DNA of 64,000 nt from Ophiobolus disseminans (GCA_010093685.1 MU006232.1:831427-895426), one strand, 5' to 3'; shown: positions 1 to 12,058, counted from the first letter of the stretch. The notes: generated by a model not told the origin, from the sequence alone. Program-made: numbers and translations.

Positions 1-1160
1 TTGCGACTCGAGAAAAGGCTATTTACCGACGTCTCGAGCGGCTATTCTCACCCTCTCGGTCGATCTAGAGGTGGCCGAAAATTTGGAAACGGCAGCGCAT
101 TTCAGGTCGCGTTGAGCACTGGTCGAGGTCCAGGCAGATCATTAGCCCAATCTCCGGCTCTCGGTAGGTCAATCGGTCAAGGAAAGCACATAGGCCTTCC
201 CATTATTCGTGCCCCAATAAGAAACCTGTCTATCCTCAAGATGTTATAATGTCAAAGACTGACTAGTGATATACTTGCGAGTCTATACAGTCTAGTCTTA
301 CGGTTGGGGCATGTATCGTTGCAACATCTAGTGTTGTTGTGCTTAGGTATGGTGTTGTCCCTTCCGCATCCTTCTACGTGAACGCTCCCTCCCCACGAGA
401 GGCCTTACGTTGCGATTTGTTATATCTAGCATGCTGAACCATCATTCAAGAGCAGCAGGTCATGCTCAATGACTGTTCGCGTTCCAGCACCGCGCCCTCC
501 AGCCCACCCTGAGGCAGCCCGCCAAATATGTCAAGAAAAGCACACGCTTGCTCCAGGCATCCCAAATATTCGTGTGCCATCAAGAAGCCTGTCTATCCTC
601 AAGATGATTTATCGCAAATAACCATCTAATTATATACTTGCGAGTCTATACAGGCTAGTCTTTCGGCCAGGACACAAATTGTAGCAACCTCTAGTGTCAT
701 CGAGGTATATCACCTAACAAGCATCTATGAATACCGCGGATATGGATGTAATGCTCTCATTGTGTTTAGTCAGCTCATCAAGTAGGTGCACGTCGCACCG
801 CGCCTTCCTCCAACCCAGCCCGTCCCCGCGAGGCAGCCCGCCAAAAAGGCTGGAAGAGAACCACACGCCTGCTTTACTTGTTCCAATCATCTGTACGCTA
901 TCAAGAAGCCTGTCTATCCTCAAGATGTTATGACGTTGAAGACTATCCAGTAATAGACTTGCGGGTCTATACAGGTCACGTTTTCGGCCACGCGAGGAGT
1001 CACTCCACACGCAACAAGCATCCATGTATACCGAGGAGATGGCCGTAGTGTTTTCATTATATCTAATAAACCCATTGCCCAACCAATGCCCAACCGCAGC
1101 AGGTGCTGCTCGGAGACGGTTCACGTTACACTGGGCCTCCCTCCAGCGCAACCTATATAG
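1..1160. repeat. Diverged tandem array of ~300-360 bp units
   Basis: At least four related units lie head to tail. The 19-mer CCTGTCTATCCTCAAGATG occurs at 225-243, 588-606 and 909-927 (spacing 363 and 321 bp). About 30 bp further on, each copy has ACTTGCGAGTCTATACAG or a one-base variant (273-290, 636-653, 957-974), followed by a (T/C)TTTCGGCC-like stretch. Between the anchors a CCAGC/GGCAGCCCGCCAA block recurs near 500-530 and 815-845. A further unit begins at 1013 with AACAAGCAT, matching 717, and runs into the 3' flank of the peroxiredoxin gene at about 1156. The frames of 68-145 codons here are not supported as genes. No terminal inverted repeats or transposase are visible, and the array may extend left of the window. 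Family unknown. Confidence 0.75.
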
Positions 1161-1168
1161 TCATCCGT

Positions 1169-2024
1169 TTAGACGTTGGCGCTGGTCTTCTCCTTGGGCA
1201 GAGGAGTCTGTGGGTACAGTTAGCGTCAGTCTTCGAGCTTCGGTTCTTAGGATACGTACGAATCGGAGGTATGGCTTGACGATGCGGAAGTCGGGGAACA
1301 GCGTCTTCGCCTCGTCATTCTTGACCGAGGGATGCACGATAACATCGTCACCAGGTATCCAGTTGATCGGAGTTGTCACCCTGTGCTTGTCGCCAGTCTG
1401 CAAGGAATCCAAAACCCTCAAAACTTCAGCCGAGTTACGTCCCGTGGAGGCAGGGTAGGAAAGGATCAAGCGGATCGTCTTCTTGGGGTCGATGATGAAT
1501 ACCTGGAGGCGGATCAGGAGTCAGTGCATGTCTTGTACAGATCTTGTTTACTAGGGGTACCAACCGATCGGATAGTGAAAGCGACGCCCTTGGAATCGAC
1601 GTTGGTGGTGTCCTGGTGGTCAATCCTGCGCATCGGGTCAGATGTGTCTCGGAGAGGGCGAGAGTCTCAGAACCTACATGTCGTACGCGTACGCGACCTT
1701 CCGCTCCTTGTCGCCGATGATGGGGAACTTCAGGTTGCTGCCCGAGATCTCGTCGATGTCCTTGATCCAGCCATCGTGGCTGTCGATGGTGTTTGCGGAG
1801 AGGCCGATGAGCTTTGCGCCACGCTTGGTGAACTCGGGCTCAAGCTTCGCGAAAGCACCGAGCTCGGTGGTGCAGACGGGTGTGTAGTCCTCGGGATGGG
1901 AGAAGAGGACGACCCACTTGTCGCCGATGAACTCGTGGAAGTCGATGGGACCCTGGGTGGTCTCGGCCTTGAAGTTGGGGGCGGTGCTGCCCAGACGTAG
2001 AGGATCAGTGCGCTGCTCAGACAT
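1169..2024 (-). CDS. 1-Cys peroxiredoxin (Prx6/Prx1 type)
   Basis: Thiol peroxidase that reduces H2O2 and organic hydroperoxides; fungal members are mitochondrial or cytosolic. Four exons: 2024-1678, 1625-1565, 1502-1260 and 1207-1169, giving 229 residues, a normal length for the family. The peroxidatic Cys51 sits in PVCTTELG, after the SHPEDYTP segment typical of the 1-Cys class. Exon 2 supplies IDHQDTTNVDSKG and exon 3 VFIIDPKKTIRLILSYPAS, ending near KPYLRF. The last exon encodes TPLPKEKTSANV. If intron 3 is read through, the frame continues with an unrelated tail of about 20 residues, so the short last exon is preferred. No long N-terminal presequence is visible, so a cytosolic form is likely. 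It converges on the repeat array, which ends about 10 bp beyond the stop. Confidence 0.92.
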
Positions 2025-3796
2025 GATTCTTCCTGTCCTGGTCAGCTCCGCACAAACAGCACAAACATGAGGGGTAGCGGGGTAGAGCACGTGGAGAGTC
2101 GCACCTTGAGATATGTGTATCTGGGGGTTTTGCTGGTGAGAGGCTTTAAATACTTCCTTTTGATGAAGTATATGAGTTGTAGTAGCTCTGAAGAGGTTAA
2201 AGGGCAGAGTTCGAGGGGTAAACTGGCGCCGCAGTCCTTTTGTATCGACACCCACAACAATCTCAAGGACCCTTACAGCTAGCGCATATTGCGCAATTGT
2301 CACGTGTTGGCCATCAGAAAGTTTTTGCCGTCACGGATCCCACGCCATCGACTTACCAGGCCAATCCTACCTTTACCTTGATCGGCGGTATCGGAGCGCC
2401 AATGGTCGCCCCTCATGCCCAGCATAGTCGTAATCGCATGGAGAAGGTGGTGAGCCGTGCTGGGCATCAGCTCGATTCCTCATGTTCAATATCATGTCCC
2501 CATAGGTATTTTTGCTGAACCAAAAGTAATGGAATATGAGCATTGCTGAAAACGAAAATCGTCCAGACACTATCAGGAGGACAATACACACGATGCGCAG
2601 TTTCTGTGGTATATCACTGCTGCGAATAGTCGTAAGCATACTCGTTGTACCTATGCACTGTCCAATCAGCCATCTCGCGATTAGACATAACTCAATCTCC
2701 TTCTACACAGCAATGATCAGTATATATACTGCTTTGCTTCACAGCGTGCACATGTAGACTGCGTCGGTATATGCGTAGGGACTTTAGTACAACTTGAATT
2801 ACTATTGGCTAAAAGATTACAAGTAAGACTTCAGGATAGTACTATGATTGATAGTTCGTTCATCGAACAAGCTTTCTTAGCTCATCTACTTCGGGAAGGC
2901 ACGTCGGGTCGTCGCGACTTCTCCGACACCTTCCTCAAACCCGTGGACACTTGCTGAGCTCATTGTCCACATGCACCAGCCTACAGATTACTCAGACAAT
3001 ACTGAAAGGCGCGTGGCTGGAAGTCGAATCGATCAAAACAGATTTAAAAGTCTGTGAATACCTGCACAACCTTGATCCGTGATCATGATTTCGTATGCCT
3101 TTTATATATCCAATGATACCTCAGGGCTGGGTTGTGCTGCGTCAGATACCAAGAATGATGCTCGCAACATCATGTAAGTCGTTTTTTCTTTGCACATCTT
3201 ATCTTTACTCCTGCAGATCACATTAATCCCGACTCTGGATGACTAACATCGCGTCCCCGCTTGCTCGGGGAGCTACCGTTGCTTCCGTCGCTTCCGTTTC
3301 CCGAGTGATCTTCTGTCATCAAAGATTCTGCTCCGTAATACGCACCAAACCCATTCACCTGCGCCAAAATAGACCCGAGTTCACGCTCCAGCGAAGTGTG
3401 TCGCAGCTTGACTTCGACGCGCCCTGCGATTTGACCGAAAATGTGTGCGTTGCGTCATAAAGGAGGCAGGATCAAATCGCCTGCCCACCGGATATTCGAG
3501 CGCATCTAGAGTCTAATCCCTATTTCCGACCACTCCCAACAACGGTCGACCATCCCGTCGGAATGCTCCCGTTGACGGCTCAACCTCTGATTTGCTAATT
3601 CCCTGACAACATTGGCAAGCCGACAAGCGTGTACCTAGTATGTGGGTCATACCCGCGCCGCTTGAGCGATGGGGTCTGGAATTTTATATCGTCACTCGTC
3701 CCAACTTTTCTTCACCATCTCCCAGTCCTATATCTCAGGCCTCTCAAGACACATCAAGCTTTTGAGAACGCAAGCAGGGAGCTCCTGAACGTAATT
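2025..3796. other. Intergenic, 1.8 kb, no gene found
   Basis: Shared upstream region of the divergent peroxiredoxin (-) and drug transporter (+) genes. Short open frames (up to 92 codons) lack recognisable motifs and sensible splice partners. An in-frame leader of 56 codons precedes the chosen transporter start (from 3629), but it is untypical of the family and is treated as 5' UTR. Confidence 0.5.
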
Positions 3797-5599
3797 ATGG
3801 CGACGAGTACAGAAATCGACCTCCCTCACCTGTCTGAACTGGGCTCAAGCGGATCCGAGAGCCCGGGAATAAAAACATATCCGAGGGACGATGAAAGCCG
3901 AAGAGCAAGTGCCGACCCCGCATCCGACACTGAAAAAGAATCCAGCGAGAAAGAGCAGGACGAAGCAGCAGGGCGAACAGTCACTCGAGATGTGCATGGC
4001 GAAATCGTTTGGCAGTATCTCACATTCGAGACTGAACTTCCATATCCATCGACCATCCATCCAACAAAACCCAATCAGGAACCACCACCCGAACCACCAA
4101 ATCTAGCAAAATACGGCGACCCATTCGAATGGTCAGCAAAAAGAAAGGACTTGACAATATGGGTTGCTTGTGTTATCACAGCTCTTACAGCCTTTTCCGC
4201 CGGAGCATACAGTCCGGGTATAGGCCAAATGACCGAAGAATGGGGCATCAGCAACGTCGCAGCACTCGTTGGCATCACAACCTTCACTACCGGCTTCGCG
4301 ATCGCACCCATGATCCTAGCCCCCTTTTCCGAAATCAACGGCCGAAGACCCGTCTTCATCGCAAGCGGGATCCTCTTCGTAATATGCCAGCTCTGCTCCG
4401 GCCTCACGCAGTCCTATGCCGGCATGCTGGTAGTGCGCTTCTTCGTTGGCGTAGGCGGAAGCACGTTTTCAACTATGGTGGGAGGCGTGGTATCCGATAT
4501 ATACCACGCGCAAGACCGAAACACGCCGATGGCCCTGTTCTCCGGCGGCGCGCTCTTCGGCACGGGATTCGGTCCCCTGGTTTCTGGATTTGTAGCGCAG
4601 AACCTCTCGTGGCGGTGGATCTTCTACATGCAAGCTATTGCCGACGCCATGCTCGTCGCGCTCATCATCCTCATCTTCAAAGAAACGCGCGGCTCCGTGC
4701 TGCTCTCGCGGAAAGCAAAGACTCTGAATAAGTACTACGAGGCGCGCGAAGCTGCGGGTTACTTTGGCTTTTACACCGAGAAAGACGTGTCGGTGCGCTT
4801 ACGCTGGAAAGTCAAGGCCGATGAGGACCGCGCGTCGTTGAGTCGCATGATCAGCCTTTCGCTGTACCGCCCCTTTCATCTGCTCTTCACTGAGCCTGTA
4901 GTCTTCTGGTTCTCGCTTTGGGTAGCGTTCAGCTGGGCTGTCTTGTACCTGACGCTCGCTGCCATCCCGCTCGTCTTCCAGTCCAACCATGGCTTCAGCT
5001 TGCAGCAAGCCAACGCCGTCTTTGCATCCATGTGCATTGCCAGCATCCTCGCGACCGTACTGTCCATCTACCAGGAGAAGATTGCGCGCAAGTACGGCAA
5101 GTTGGCCAACAGTCCCGAGGGGCGGCTGTACTTTGCGTGTGTGGAGAGTGCGTGTATGCCAATTGGACTATTCATGTTTGGCTGGACAAGTTTTAGCTCC
5201 GTGCACTGGGTTGTTCCCGCGATTGCGATTGGAATAGCAACTATTGGCATTTTTGCGATATACCTGTCGACGTTTAATTATTTGGCGGATACATATCATC
5301 GGTATGCGAGTAGTGCGTTGGCAGCGCAGAGCTTTTGCCGCAACATGCTGGGTATGTCTCACTCCTCCTTGTTCCCTCTGCCTCTTTGTCTTGAGGAATT
5401 AGTGTATTAACAACGACCAGGTGGAGTATTCCCACTCATAACGACGCAAATGTACAACAAACTAGGCTACGGGCCAGCGAGCAGTTTGCTGGGCGGAATT
5501 GGCACGTTGTTGACAATCGTGCCGTGGATACTAGTGTTCTACGGACCGAGGATCAGGGCGCGGAGTAAGTTCGCGAGCGAGATTATGGAAACGAGATGA
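3797..5599 (+). CDS. MFS multidrug/polyamine transporter, DHA1 family
   Basis: Proton-coupled exporter of the plasma membrane, 12 TM segments expected. Two exons: 3797-5351 and 5421-5599, 577 residues. A charged N-terminal tail of about 110 residues (rich in Ser, Glu, Asp) precedes TM1, as in fungal DHA1 (Tpo/Flr/Caf5-like) transporters. The loop 2-3 motif reads PFSEINGRRPVF and TM5 carries GGALFGTGFGPLVSGF, the drug:H+ antiporter signature area. The last exon encodes GGVFPLITTQMYNKLGYGPA and the final TM segment. The intron splits a glycine codon (GTATGT donor, CGACCAG acceptor). ATG 3797 (ATTATGG) is chosen over an in-frame start at 3629. Substrate cannot be read from sequence. Confidence 0.9.
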
Positions 5600-5919
5600 A
5601 GGAGGTCTGAGCAAGAGGGATGATATGCGTTCACAAAGCAAAGATACCCGGTCGCGAAGCGATCTGCTTTGAGTAGAAGAATTGAACAAAGCTAAACGCA
5701 CGAGAGTATGTAGAGTGCTTGCACGATACTAACATGGGGCTAATGGAAAAATATGACGAGAAGCAAGAATGTGAAAGTATTGTTAACGCTATTGAAAGAT
5801 GCAAGCGATGATGATAAAACAGATATGCGAACGGCCATTAATCATACACCAACGTGCTGTAACGCCGACCAATGCGCAAAGAATCACATCTAGACCCAAC
5901 CACTGCCGTCTTCAGCTCC
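5600..5919. other. Short intergenic between convergent genes
   Basis: About 320 bp between two converging 3' ends, AT-rich. It presumably holds both poly(A) regions; nothing else is seen. Confidence 0.5.
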
Positions 5920-8099
5920 TCAGACGTCCGAATCTTCCGACACTGTCCCGTCTTGGCTGACAGCTTCGGTCTCCTCTTTCTCCATATCCTTCTCCGTGAC
6001 CTTCTCAGTATCCTTCTCCGTATCCTTCTCTTTATTCCTCATACCACCCACGCTCACCAACTTCCCGCCCGTCGCTCTCTCCATCGACACAGGAATCTCC
6101 ACCAACTCAACTATCAGATTAATGACGCCATCAGCCCAGATATCAAAGCCTCTGCGCAGCAACAAGTCGCCCCATTGCTCAGCATTCTCAATGAACTCCC
6201 AGCCGTTGAGTCCGATGGTCTTGATGACATAGCGAGGGAGTAGAGCAGCATCGTGGTCCGTGAGATCAAGGGTCGCGAGTTGAGCCTGGGGAGCGGTGGC
6301 AGGCTTTTTGCACGCGAGTTGAGTCGTCTCGTCGCTGGTGCGCTCTGCAGCGTTTGGTCCGGTAACGGTAGGCTGTACAATTCCTTCGTGTACCGATGCT
6401 TCTCCCTTGGAGGTAGTGTTGTGGCCTTGGTAAGCATTCGCAGCGGCAGCAAGTTCACGTAGGTTGTTTCTGCGATCGTTCAGAGTATCAATCGTAGCAG
6501 ACGCGCCAGTGTGGCGATACTCCTGTGGAACAAGACGTTCGCGAATAGCAGGGTATCTAGCTTTGACTCGCTTTAAAAGCTGGATGACTTCGGTGAGGAG
6601 GATGTCCCATGGCAAGTTGGTGAGGTGGGTTGGTCCCTGAGAGTACATGCGTTTCTCGTTGAGTTTAACGCCTGCTTTGACGGTGCCGCTAGGCAAGGTG
6701 TGGGGAGCGAGGACGACAAAGATGCTGATGTTTCGTATGCACGATTCCGCTGGACCGTCGGTGGGAAGCTGGTCGAATTAGCAAGTTGATATGTAGCTGG
6801 CAGCGGATAAAATCTTACCAGAAGCTCAGTCCCCACCAGTGGCTCGTCCTCAACCATCCTGCTGAAACGACCCATATCAGCGACAGCAATCGGACTTGTT
6901 GTGATAGGTATCGATGGTGATGCAGGCTGCGAAGTCTGAGCCACCCGACCAAGGCTAGGATCAAACGCTGGTAGCAGCTGCTGCTCGATGCTCTGGCCAC
7001 GATAATCGTTGCCTGACGGACTGCGAAGAGCCTGCTGGGCAGCAGCCTCAACGCTACCTTCCTTGTCCCTCTTCGCTCCTCCCTTCCTTGTCTCAATCGC
7101 ATACATTCGCTGCCTTTCGTTCGTCACCATCCGCCGCATCAGAGGAGTGACGAGACTGATGATCCTGTTCCCATCGCTTGGCCACGTCAGTATTCCACCT
7201 GTGTTCGGTGCTTTGTCCTCTCCGAGTGCTCTCGCAGCTTCGAAAGTGTCCCTCTCGCCTGGCTTCTCGACATTTTCGCCGAAGAACTCATCGCCTACTC
7301 CATCGTTCAAAAAGTCTCGAACGCAATTGAACAAGCGCAACTTGACCATATCAGTATCGCCCTTACCGCGATTGCCAACACAATTCTGCCGCTCGGGGCA
7401 CGACGTATCGAGCATATATGCCTTGGCCTGGGCTTGAAGCTGCAGGAAATTTTCGGGGCTTAGCTGGAGAGACATAAAGAGCTTGGACATGGGCGGCCGG
7501 GTGTACTTGTGAGACGTTTTCTCTGTGGAGCGACGGAAGAGGGCGGCAGCAGAGTGGACACCAGCCGCACGAGCATCGTTCAGCAGAGACTCACTTGACG
7601 GTGGCACACTGTTGTCTCCAGAGTCACCGCGTGGTTCCGGCTCTGTAGTCTGGAGCTGAGGATCTGTCGGCACATCAACCCTTTGACGTTTGGGCGCAAT
7701 GGCAGTGCCGGCCTGAGGAGTTACGACAGCGTCTGCCACTGACGAGCTCGAAGCTCTCTTCCTCTTGCCCTGGCCTTGTGCCGCCGTCCTTGCCGCGACC
7801 ACATCGTGCGCATCCATAGCCTGAGCAGCCTGACCTGCAGCCGTTGTCGCAGCCTCCAACAGCTCAGCGAGATTGTGATCTTCCTCCGTCGAACGCATGG
7901 GAGTGTCGGCTGAAGTCTGGCGTGGAGCGTGCTCAAGGTACGTAGACGGATGATGCTCATGGGGCGATGCAACAGCGGCAGCGGAGAGGTCATAGTCGTT
8001 GTCCTCCACTCCGAGGCGGGACGGCGTTGCGTTTGTGCTGTTCGGCGCGGCGATGAACTGGCCGGAGCGCATTTGGTAGTATGGCGCGTTTGCCGCCAT
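5920..8099 (-). CDS. Conserved-looking fungal protein of unknown function, probably nuclear
   Basis: Not recognised. Two exons, 8099-6819 and 6768-5920, joined by a 49-nt intron (GTAAGA donor, CGACCAG acceptor), give 709 residues. Residues 1-180 are low complexity, Ala/Ser/Thr-rich, with two basic clusters (GKRKRASSSS and PKRQR) that look like nuclear localisation signals. A denser segment of about 100 residues around 195-300 starts with YTRPPMSKLFMSLQLSPENF and includes CPERQNCVGNRGKGDTDMVK and a LRLFNCVRDFLNDG helix. It has the composition of a folded domain. A second folded block follows the intron (ISIFVVLAPHTLPSGTVKAG, then LPWDILLTEVIQLLKRVK). The tail has TEKD-type repeats, charged and probably coiled. 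The nuclear role is inference from the basic clusters only; a chromatin or transcription function would be a guess. Confidence 0.7.
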
Positions 8100-9027
8100 G
8101 TTGGCTCGTATGCCACCAGATCAGATGAGATGAGATCTGGGCAATCAAACAAAGTCGATGGTAGCGTGGACTGAGCTGTCAGTGTACAAGTCTAAGTGAG
8201 TAGATCAAGAATTGAACGAAAGCATCAAGATGGCAGGAAAGAAGGAGACTCGATGCATGAGAATCGAGAGCGAAGGCGAAGTGCCTTTGTATGCAGTTGT
8301 CCACGAGGGTTGGTTTGATCTCGAGACGGGCATATTGTTTGGCTTGACGAGGAAATCGAGACATGGTTTGGTAGAGCATGGGAAAGAGGCATGGTTTGAT
8401 CGGAAGAGCGCAGATGGAAGACATGGCCTGGTTTGATCGCGATAGCAGAAGGGTAAATCGTTCATTTGCGCACCTGATGGTGCTGGTGCTTGCCGTCGCA
8501 TGGTTTGCCTTGTAGCATGACAAGCGCAGAGACAGCAGCCGACCAGCGGGCTGGTTGTGGGTGGTGACGCGAGTGGTGGTTTGTGTTGTTTGCATCAAAA
8601 GCTGTGTCGCGCGAACATGTGACTGGACCTGGTCAGCGCGATTAGATAAGCCGCATTCCAGCAGCCCTTTCGCGCCACCAGTTGTTGCAATTATTCGTGT
8701 TCTAGTTTAAAGACCTAGCACAAGTAGACTCGTAAGTATACTACTACTTACTCTTTTGGCGATATACCGTCGTGAGCACAGATAAACTCCTTGCTCAGAC
8801 ACGAATAGTGACAACGCCTCACCGCACATTTGAAACGTAATGAGAGGGCGACGATCAATGTAGAATTCGGAACTGCAGGATATAATGGGGTATATACATG
8901 TCTAGACTGAGCCAAGTAGATACCAGAGGAAAGAATAATCACAAGAGAATCCAAGCCCGGCTTCTCCCACCATTATGCAAGACGCCTTTGAAATGACTCC
9001 CTCAACGCCACATGTGGTATGCTCTGC
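8100..9027. other. Intergenic with short imperfect direct repeats
   Basis: Upstream region of the 709-residue gene. A CATGGTTTGATCG-like motif recurs at about 8310-8320, 8362-8371, 8390-8402, 8428-8440 and 8499-8508. No gene is seen; frames up to 139 codons lack motifs. Confidence 0.45.
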
Positions 9028-10284
9028 CTAAAAGTCGTCACCCTCATTCCACTCCCTCCCCGCTTCCTCGGCCCGGGCCTTCGGGTCCTGTCCTCTCTTC
9101 TCAGCAGCGTCCTTGAGACCATCTACAATCGGTCGCAACCGATCGATCTCTCGCCTGAAGTCCTTGTCCTTGCCTGGCTCGGGCTTTTCCAACTTCTCCA
9201 GTTTCTCATGCTCGCCCTTCTTTTCCGCCTCTTCTATCGCTTTACCCTTGTCTTCCCACTCTCTCAGATCACGTTCGCGATCGCCGAGCTCGCCCCTGAG
9301 CGTGGTGAAGTCGTTATAGGCTTCTTCGCCGCCGAAGCAGGTTCCGTACTGGTCACAAAAGCATACGTTCTCTTTCGGGCAGTGGACGTTCTCGCCGGTG
9401 AAGACGAATTGCCAGACGTATTCCCAGATGCGACCAGAGAGGTGGTCGGGGAGTTGGGTGTTGAACAACCAGTCGCGATACCAGACGTACTGGGCGTAGG
9501 GCTTCGCTTGGATGCGCTCGCGGGAGAGGGCGAATTGCGCGCAGCAGGGCTGCGCAAGGACGGCTGGTACTGCATCGAGCGGGAAGAGCTCACTCCAGGA
9601 CTTGGCCAGCAAGATCTCCTCTTGCTTGAAGTCATTCTTCTCTGTCTCGCCAGGGTGCATCCAGTCGGGGCAGCCGGGATACCAACTGCACCGCATATTC
9701 ACAAAGCCCTCCCTCCACACGCGTTGGCGGCTCAAGCGCTCAATCATTCTTGCTGCATCGTTGCCCAGAAGGTCATCGTTGTGCCATGTGAGCTGGTGCG
9801 CGTGCATGAAGATGGCGACGTCGGGCAGCTTGTCGTAGTTGTCGATGATCCAGGTTAAGTAGATCATGACCTCGTGCCCCTTGTTCTTAGGCGGATGTAG
9901 TGGCGCCTTTGGATCGTCTGCGACGTAGACGTGCTTGACCTGGTTCGGCAGCTTCTCGTCCATCCAGTCAATGTTCTCCTCCTTGGTCTTTGCAATCACG
10001 AGCACGGACGTGTAGTTGTGCCCCGACGGCAGGCGCGACCCGGGCTTGAAGTTGAGCTTTGGATTCCATTCCTCGTAATGCGGGTCCTGGGCGGCATGCG
10101 AGGAGTGGCCGGCGCTGCTGCTGGGACTACCGGGCGGGTGGCTCGCTCCAACATGCTCTCCTAGCCCTACCCGCTGTGGCAGTCCTTCCCATGTTTCGCG
10201 ACCGGTGCCGCTCGAGTAGAAGAAGAGGACAAGGAGTAGCGCCAAGGCCACAGCAGCAATCGGTATCGCGTTTCGTCGGATCAT
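9028..10284 (-). CDS. DUF3431 family type II membrane protein
   Basis: Single exon, 418 residues. A short basic N-terminus (MIRRN) is followed by one hydrophobic segment (residues about 5-21), so it is probably anchored with its domain in the secretory lumen. The DUF3431 domain runs from about residue 85 to 320. It includes NYTSVLVIAKTKEENIDWM, VYVADDP, MIYLTWIIDNYDKLPDVAIF and MHAHQLTWHNDD, then Cys pairs in MRCSWYPGC and AQPCCAQF. DUF3431 resembles glycosyltransferase-like folds in parts, but its reaction is not established. A Lys/Glu-rich, probably coiled tail (about residues 340-418) follows. The first ATG in frame is at 10284; upstream in-frame codons are not ATG. It shares its upstream region with no clear partner. 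Confidence 0.8.
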   Translation of the reverse strand: MIRRNAIPIAAVALALLLVLFFYSSGTGRETWEGLPQRVGLGEHVGASHPPGSPSSSAGHSSHAAQDPHYEEWNPKLNFKPGSRLPSGHNYTSVLVIAKTKEENIDWMDEKLPNQVKHVYVADDPKAPLHPPKNKGHEVMIYLTWIIDNYDKLPDVAIFMHAHQLTWHNDDLLGNDAARMIERLSRQRVWREGFVNMRCSWYPGCPDWMHPGETEKNDFKQEEILLAKSWSELFPLDAVPAVLAQPCCAQFALSRERIQAKPYAQYVWYRDWLFNTQLPDHLSGRIWEYVWQFVFTGENVHCPKENVCFCDQYGTCFGGEEAYNDFTTLRGELGDRERDLREWEDKGKAIEEAEKKGEHEKLEKLEKPEPGKDKDFRREIDRLRPIVDGLKDAAEKRGQDPKARAEEAGREWNEGDDF

Positions 10285-12058
10285 GGTGTGTGAGGAAGTA
10301 GCGAGCGACGCGGGTGGAAGGTGCGATGTTGACAGCACAGACGGTGACTAGGAATTTGGGTGTCAGCGGGCCACAGTCGCAGTCTCAAAGGTGTTGCGCT
10401 CACCTATGGAGTCGCCGCGTGGCGCTCGATTATGGGGGCCGCGTTTACAAAGATTCAGCCTTGCGAAGGCAAAAGGCGTGCTCAAGTTACTGGACATCAA
10501 CTCTTGCAAAGGCCAGATAGACGTTGCAGAAACGGGCAACACAGAGATGTGTGTGGGAACACAGGAAGGATACTTGTGGGCGGTGCCCGTGGCTTCGTGG
10601 CCATTTTCTCAAAGCTGGACAGCCTTTGGACGGGTGCGGGTGCTCTCCCAAAGTTACGCGGACCCCTGCATGCGGCGTCTCGCCCTGCGCCAAACTTGGG
10701 CTTCCCCTCGACTAAGCATTTCGCGCCTTGCCACGTTGGGACAGGTAGACAGGAGTTTGAGAATAGAACTTCAACATGTACCATTATACCAAAGTTCGTC
10801 GTGACGGACCTTCATACACTGTGGGAACGCTGCATGCAAATGCTGTCTTCACGGCTTCGAGTACATCATACTATAGAGTAACACTTAGCAAGTCAATTAC
10901 CAGCTCCGGAAGAGCTTCGATACACTAGACTATGCATATATCTACATCATGCCCCTTGAGCAATTACCTTGGTTTTCGACTTGACGGACTTGGAATCTTT
11001 CCTCCCGACTTGCACGCATTCATGCATGATTGCGACAAGCAAAATAAATGCGGGAGGTTGCAGCAAAGCTTCCGTACCGCAATGCATATCCGGCAACCAC
11101 ATGCATGCATGCCATGTTTCCCCAGCCTACCATGTGCTGTTCTAGAATGGTCCATCACAGCTGTCGTGCAGTTGCTCGACTTCAACATGCGTGCTCTTAC
11201 CTTATCCAGATGTCTCGGCCACTTGGGCCGAGAACCATCAACCGACCCTTGGTAGAAACATAGCCAAAAGGGAGGCACGCGAGACGAGAAAGGAAATGAC
11301 ACAAACGGAAACTAGGGCACGCACCTTGACTTCCCACAAGCCGCACCCGCGAACAAGCAACTGCGAAAGCTGACGCAGTGAAACAAGCATGAGTCATCCC
11401 TTGCATGTCCTTGTTCACGGGCCGACTATACTGGAGGGAGCGATAAGCGTTGAGACAAGACGGGTACGATCTCAGTCAAGCGGTAGATGTTGTTACAAGT
11501 GCACGGCGAGTTATGCTCTATGGGGTCGGGGGTTCTTTATTGCAAGCCCATTTATTGGTTATTGGCGGGGCTGCTGTTGACATGGTCGCGTTCATCATGG
11601 ATGGTTTGAGAGTGTTTAGACTGTGCTGGTGGAGCGGGAGTTGCTGCGGACTGATTGCTTGACGCCCTGGCTGCATCGAAAGGCAAGATTTAGAAGTACA
11701 ATTTGGTGTCGACGTAGATGATGAAGACGAATGATGCGTTCAGAGGGCAAAGCTGCTGCCCCGAAAGCCTTGACCGATGTGCTGAAACCGTTTCTCCAAG
11801 GAAATACCGAGTCGAAGAAGGCTAGGAAGATGTCGGGCCGCAAGATGGCAGACTATCGAAGTATGCTCCCCGCGCGCCGCGATCCATATTGAAGAACTTT
11901 TTTGTCGACCATATCCCCGTGATGTCAAAAGCCGTATTAAATAGACCAGCGAAGTAGCCATGGGAGTACAGGAGTGAATGTTGAGAGAGCGTGTGCCAAA
12001 CCGTCGAAGACCCTAACTTAGTAACGCTTGGGTTCTAGAAGGCATGGTCAGCAGGGAG
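10285..12058. other. Intergenic, 1.8 kb, no supported gene
   Basis: Several overlapping open frames (longest 173 codons, + strand, 10360-10881) lack domains, good start context and splice partners. A cluster of overlapping GCATGC/CATGCA words lies near 11080-11120. The right part is presumably the 3' UTR of the RNA-binding protein gene. Confidence 0.4.

Noticed and set aside
1332..2000. 222-codon + strand frame over the peroxiredoxin gene
   Set aside because: Crosses the introns of a well-supported gene on the other strand; no motif.
9019..9858. 279-codon frame antisense to the DUF3431 gene
   Set aside because: Shadow of the sense gene; the start is not supported and the hydrophobic residues have no domain pattern.
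10360..10881. 173-codon + strand frame in the 10.3-12 kb gap
   Set aside because: No recognisable domain, several overlapping frames of similar length, and no splice partners.
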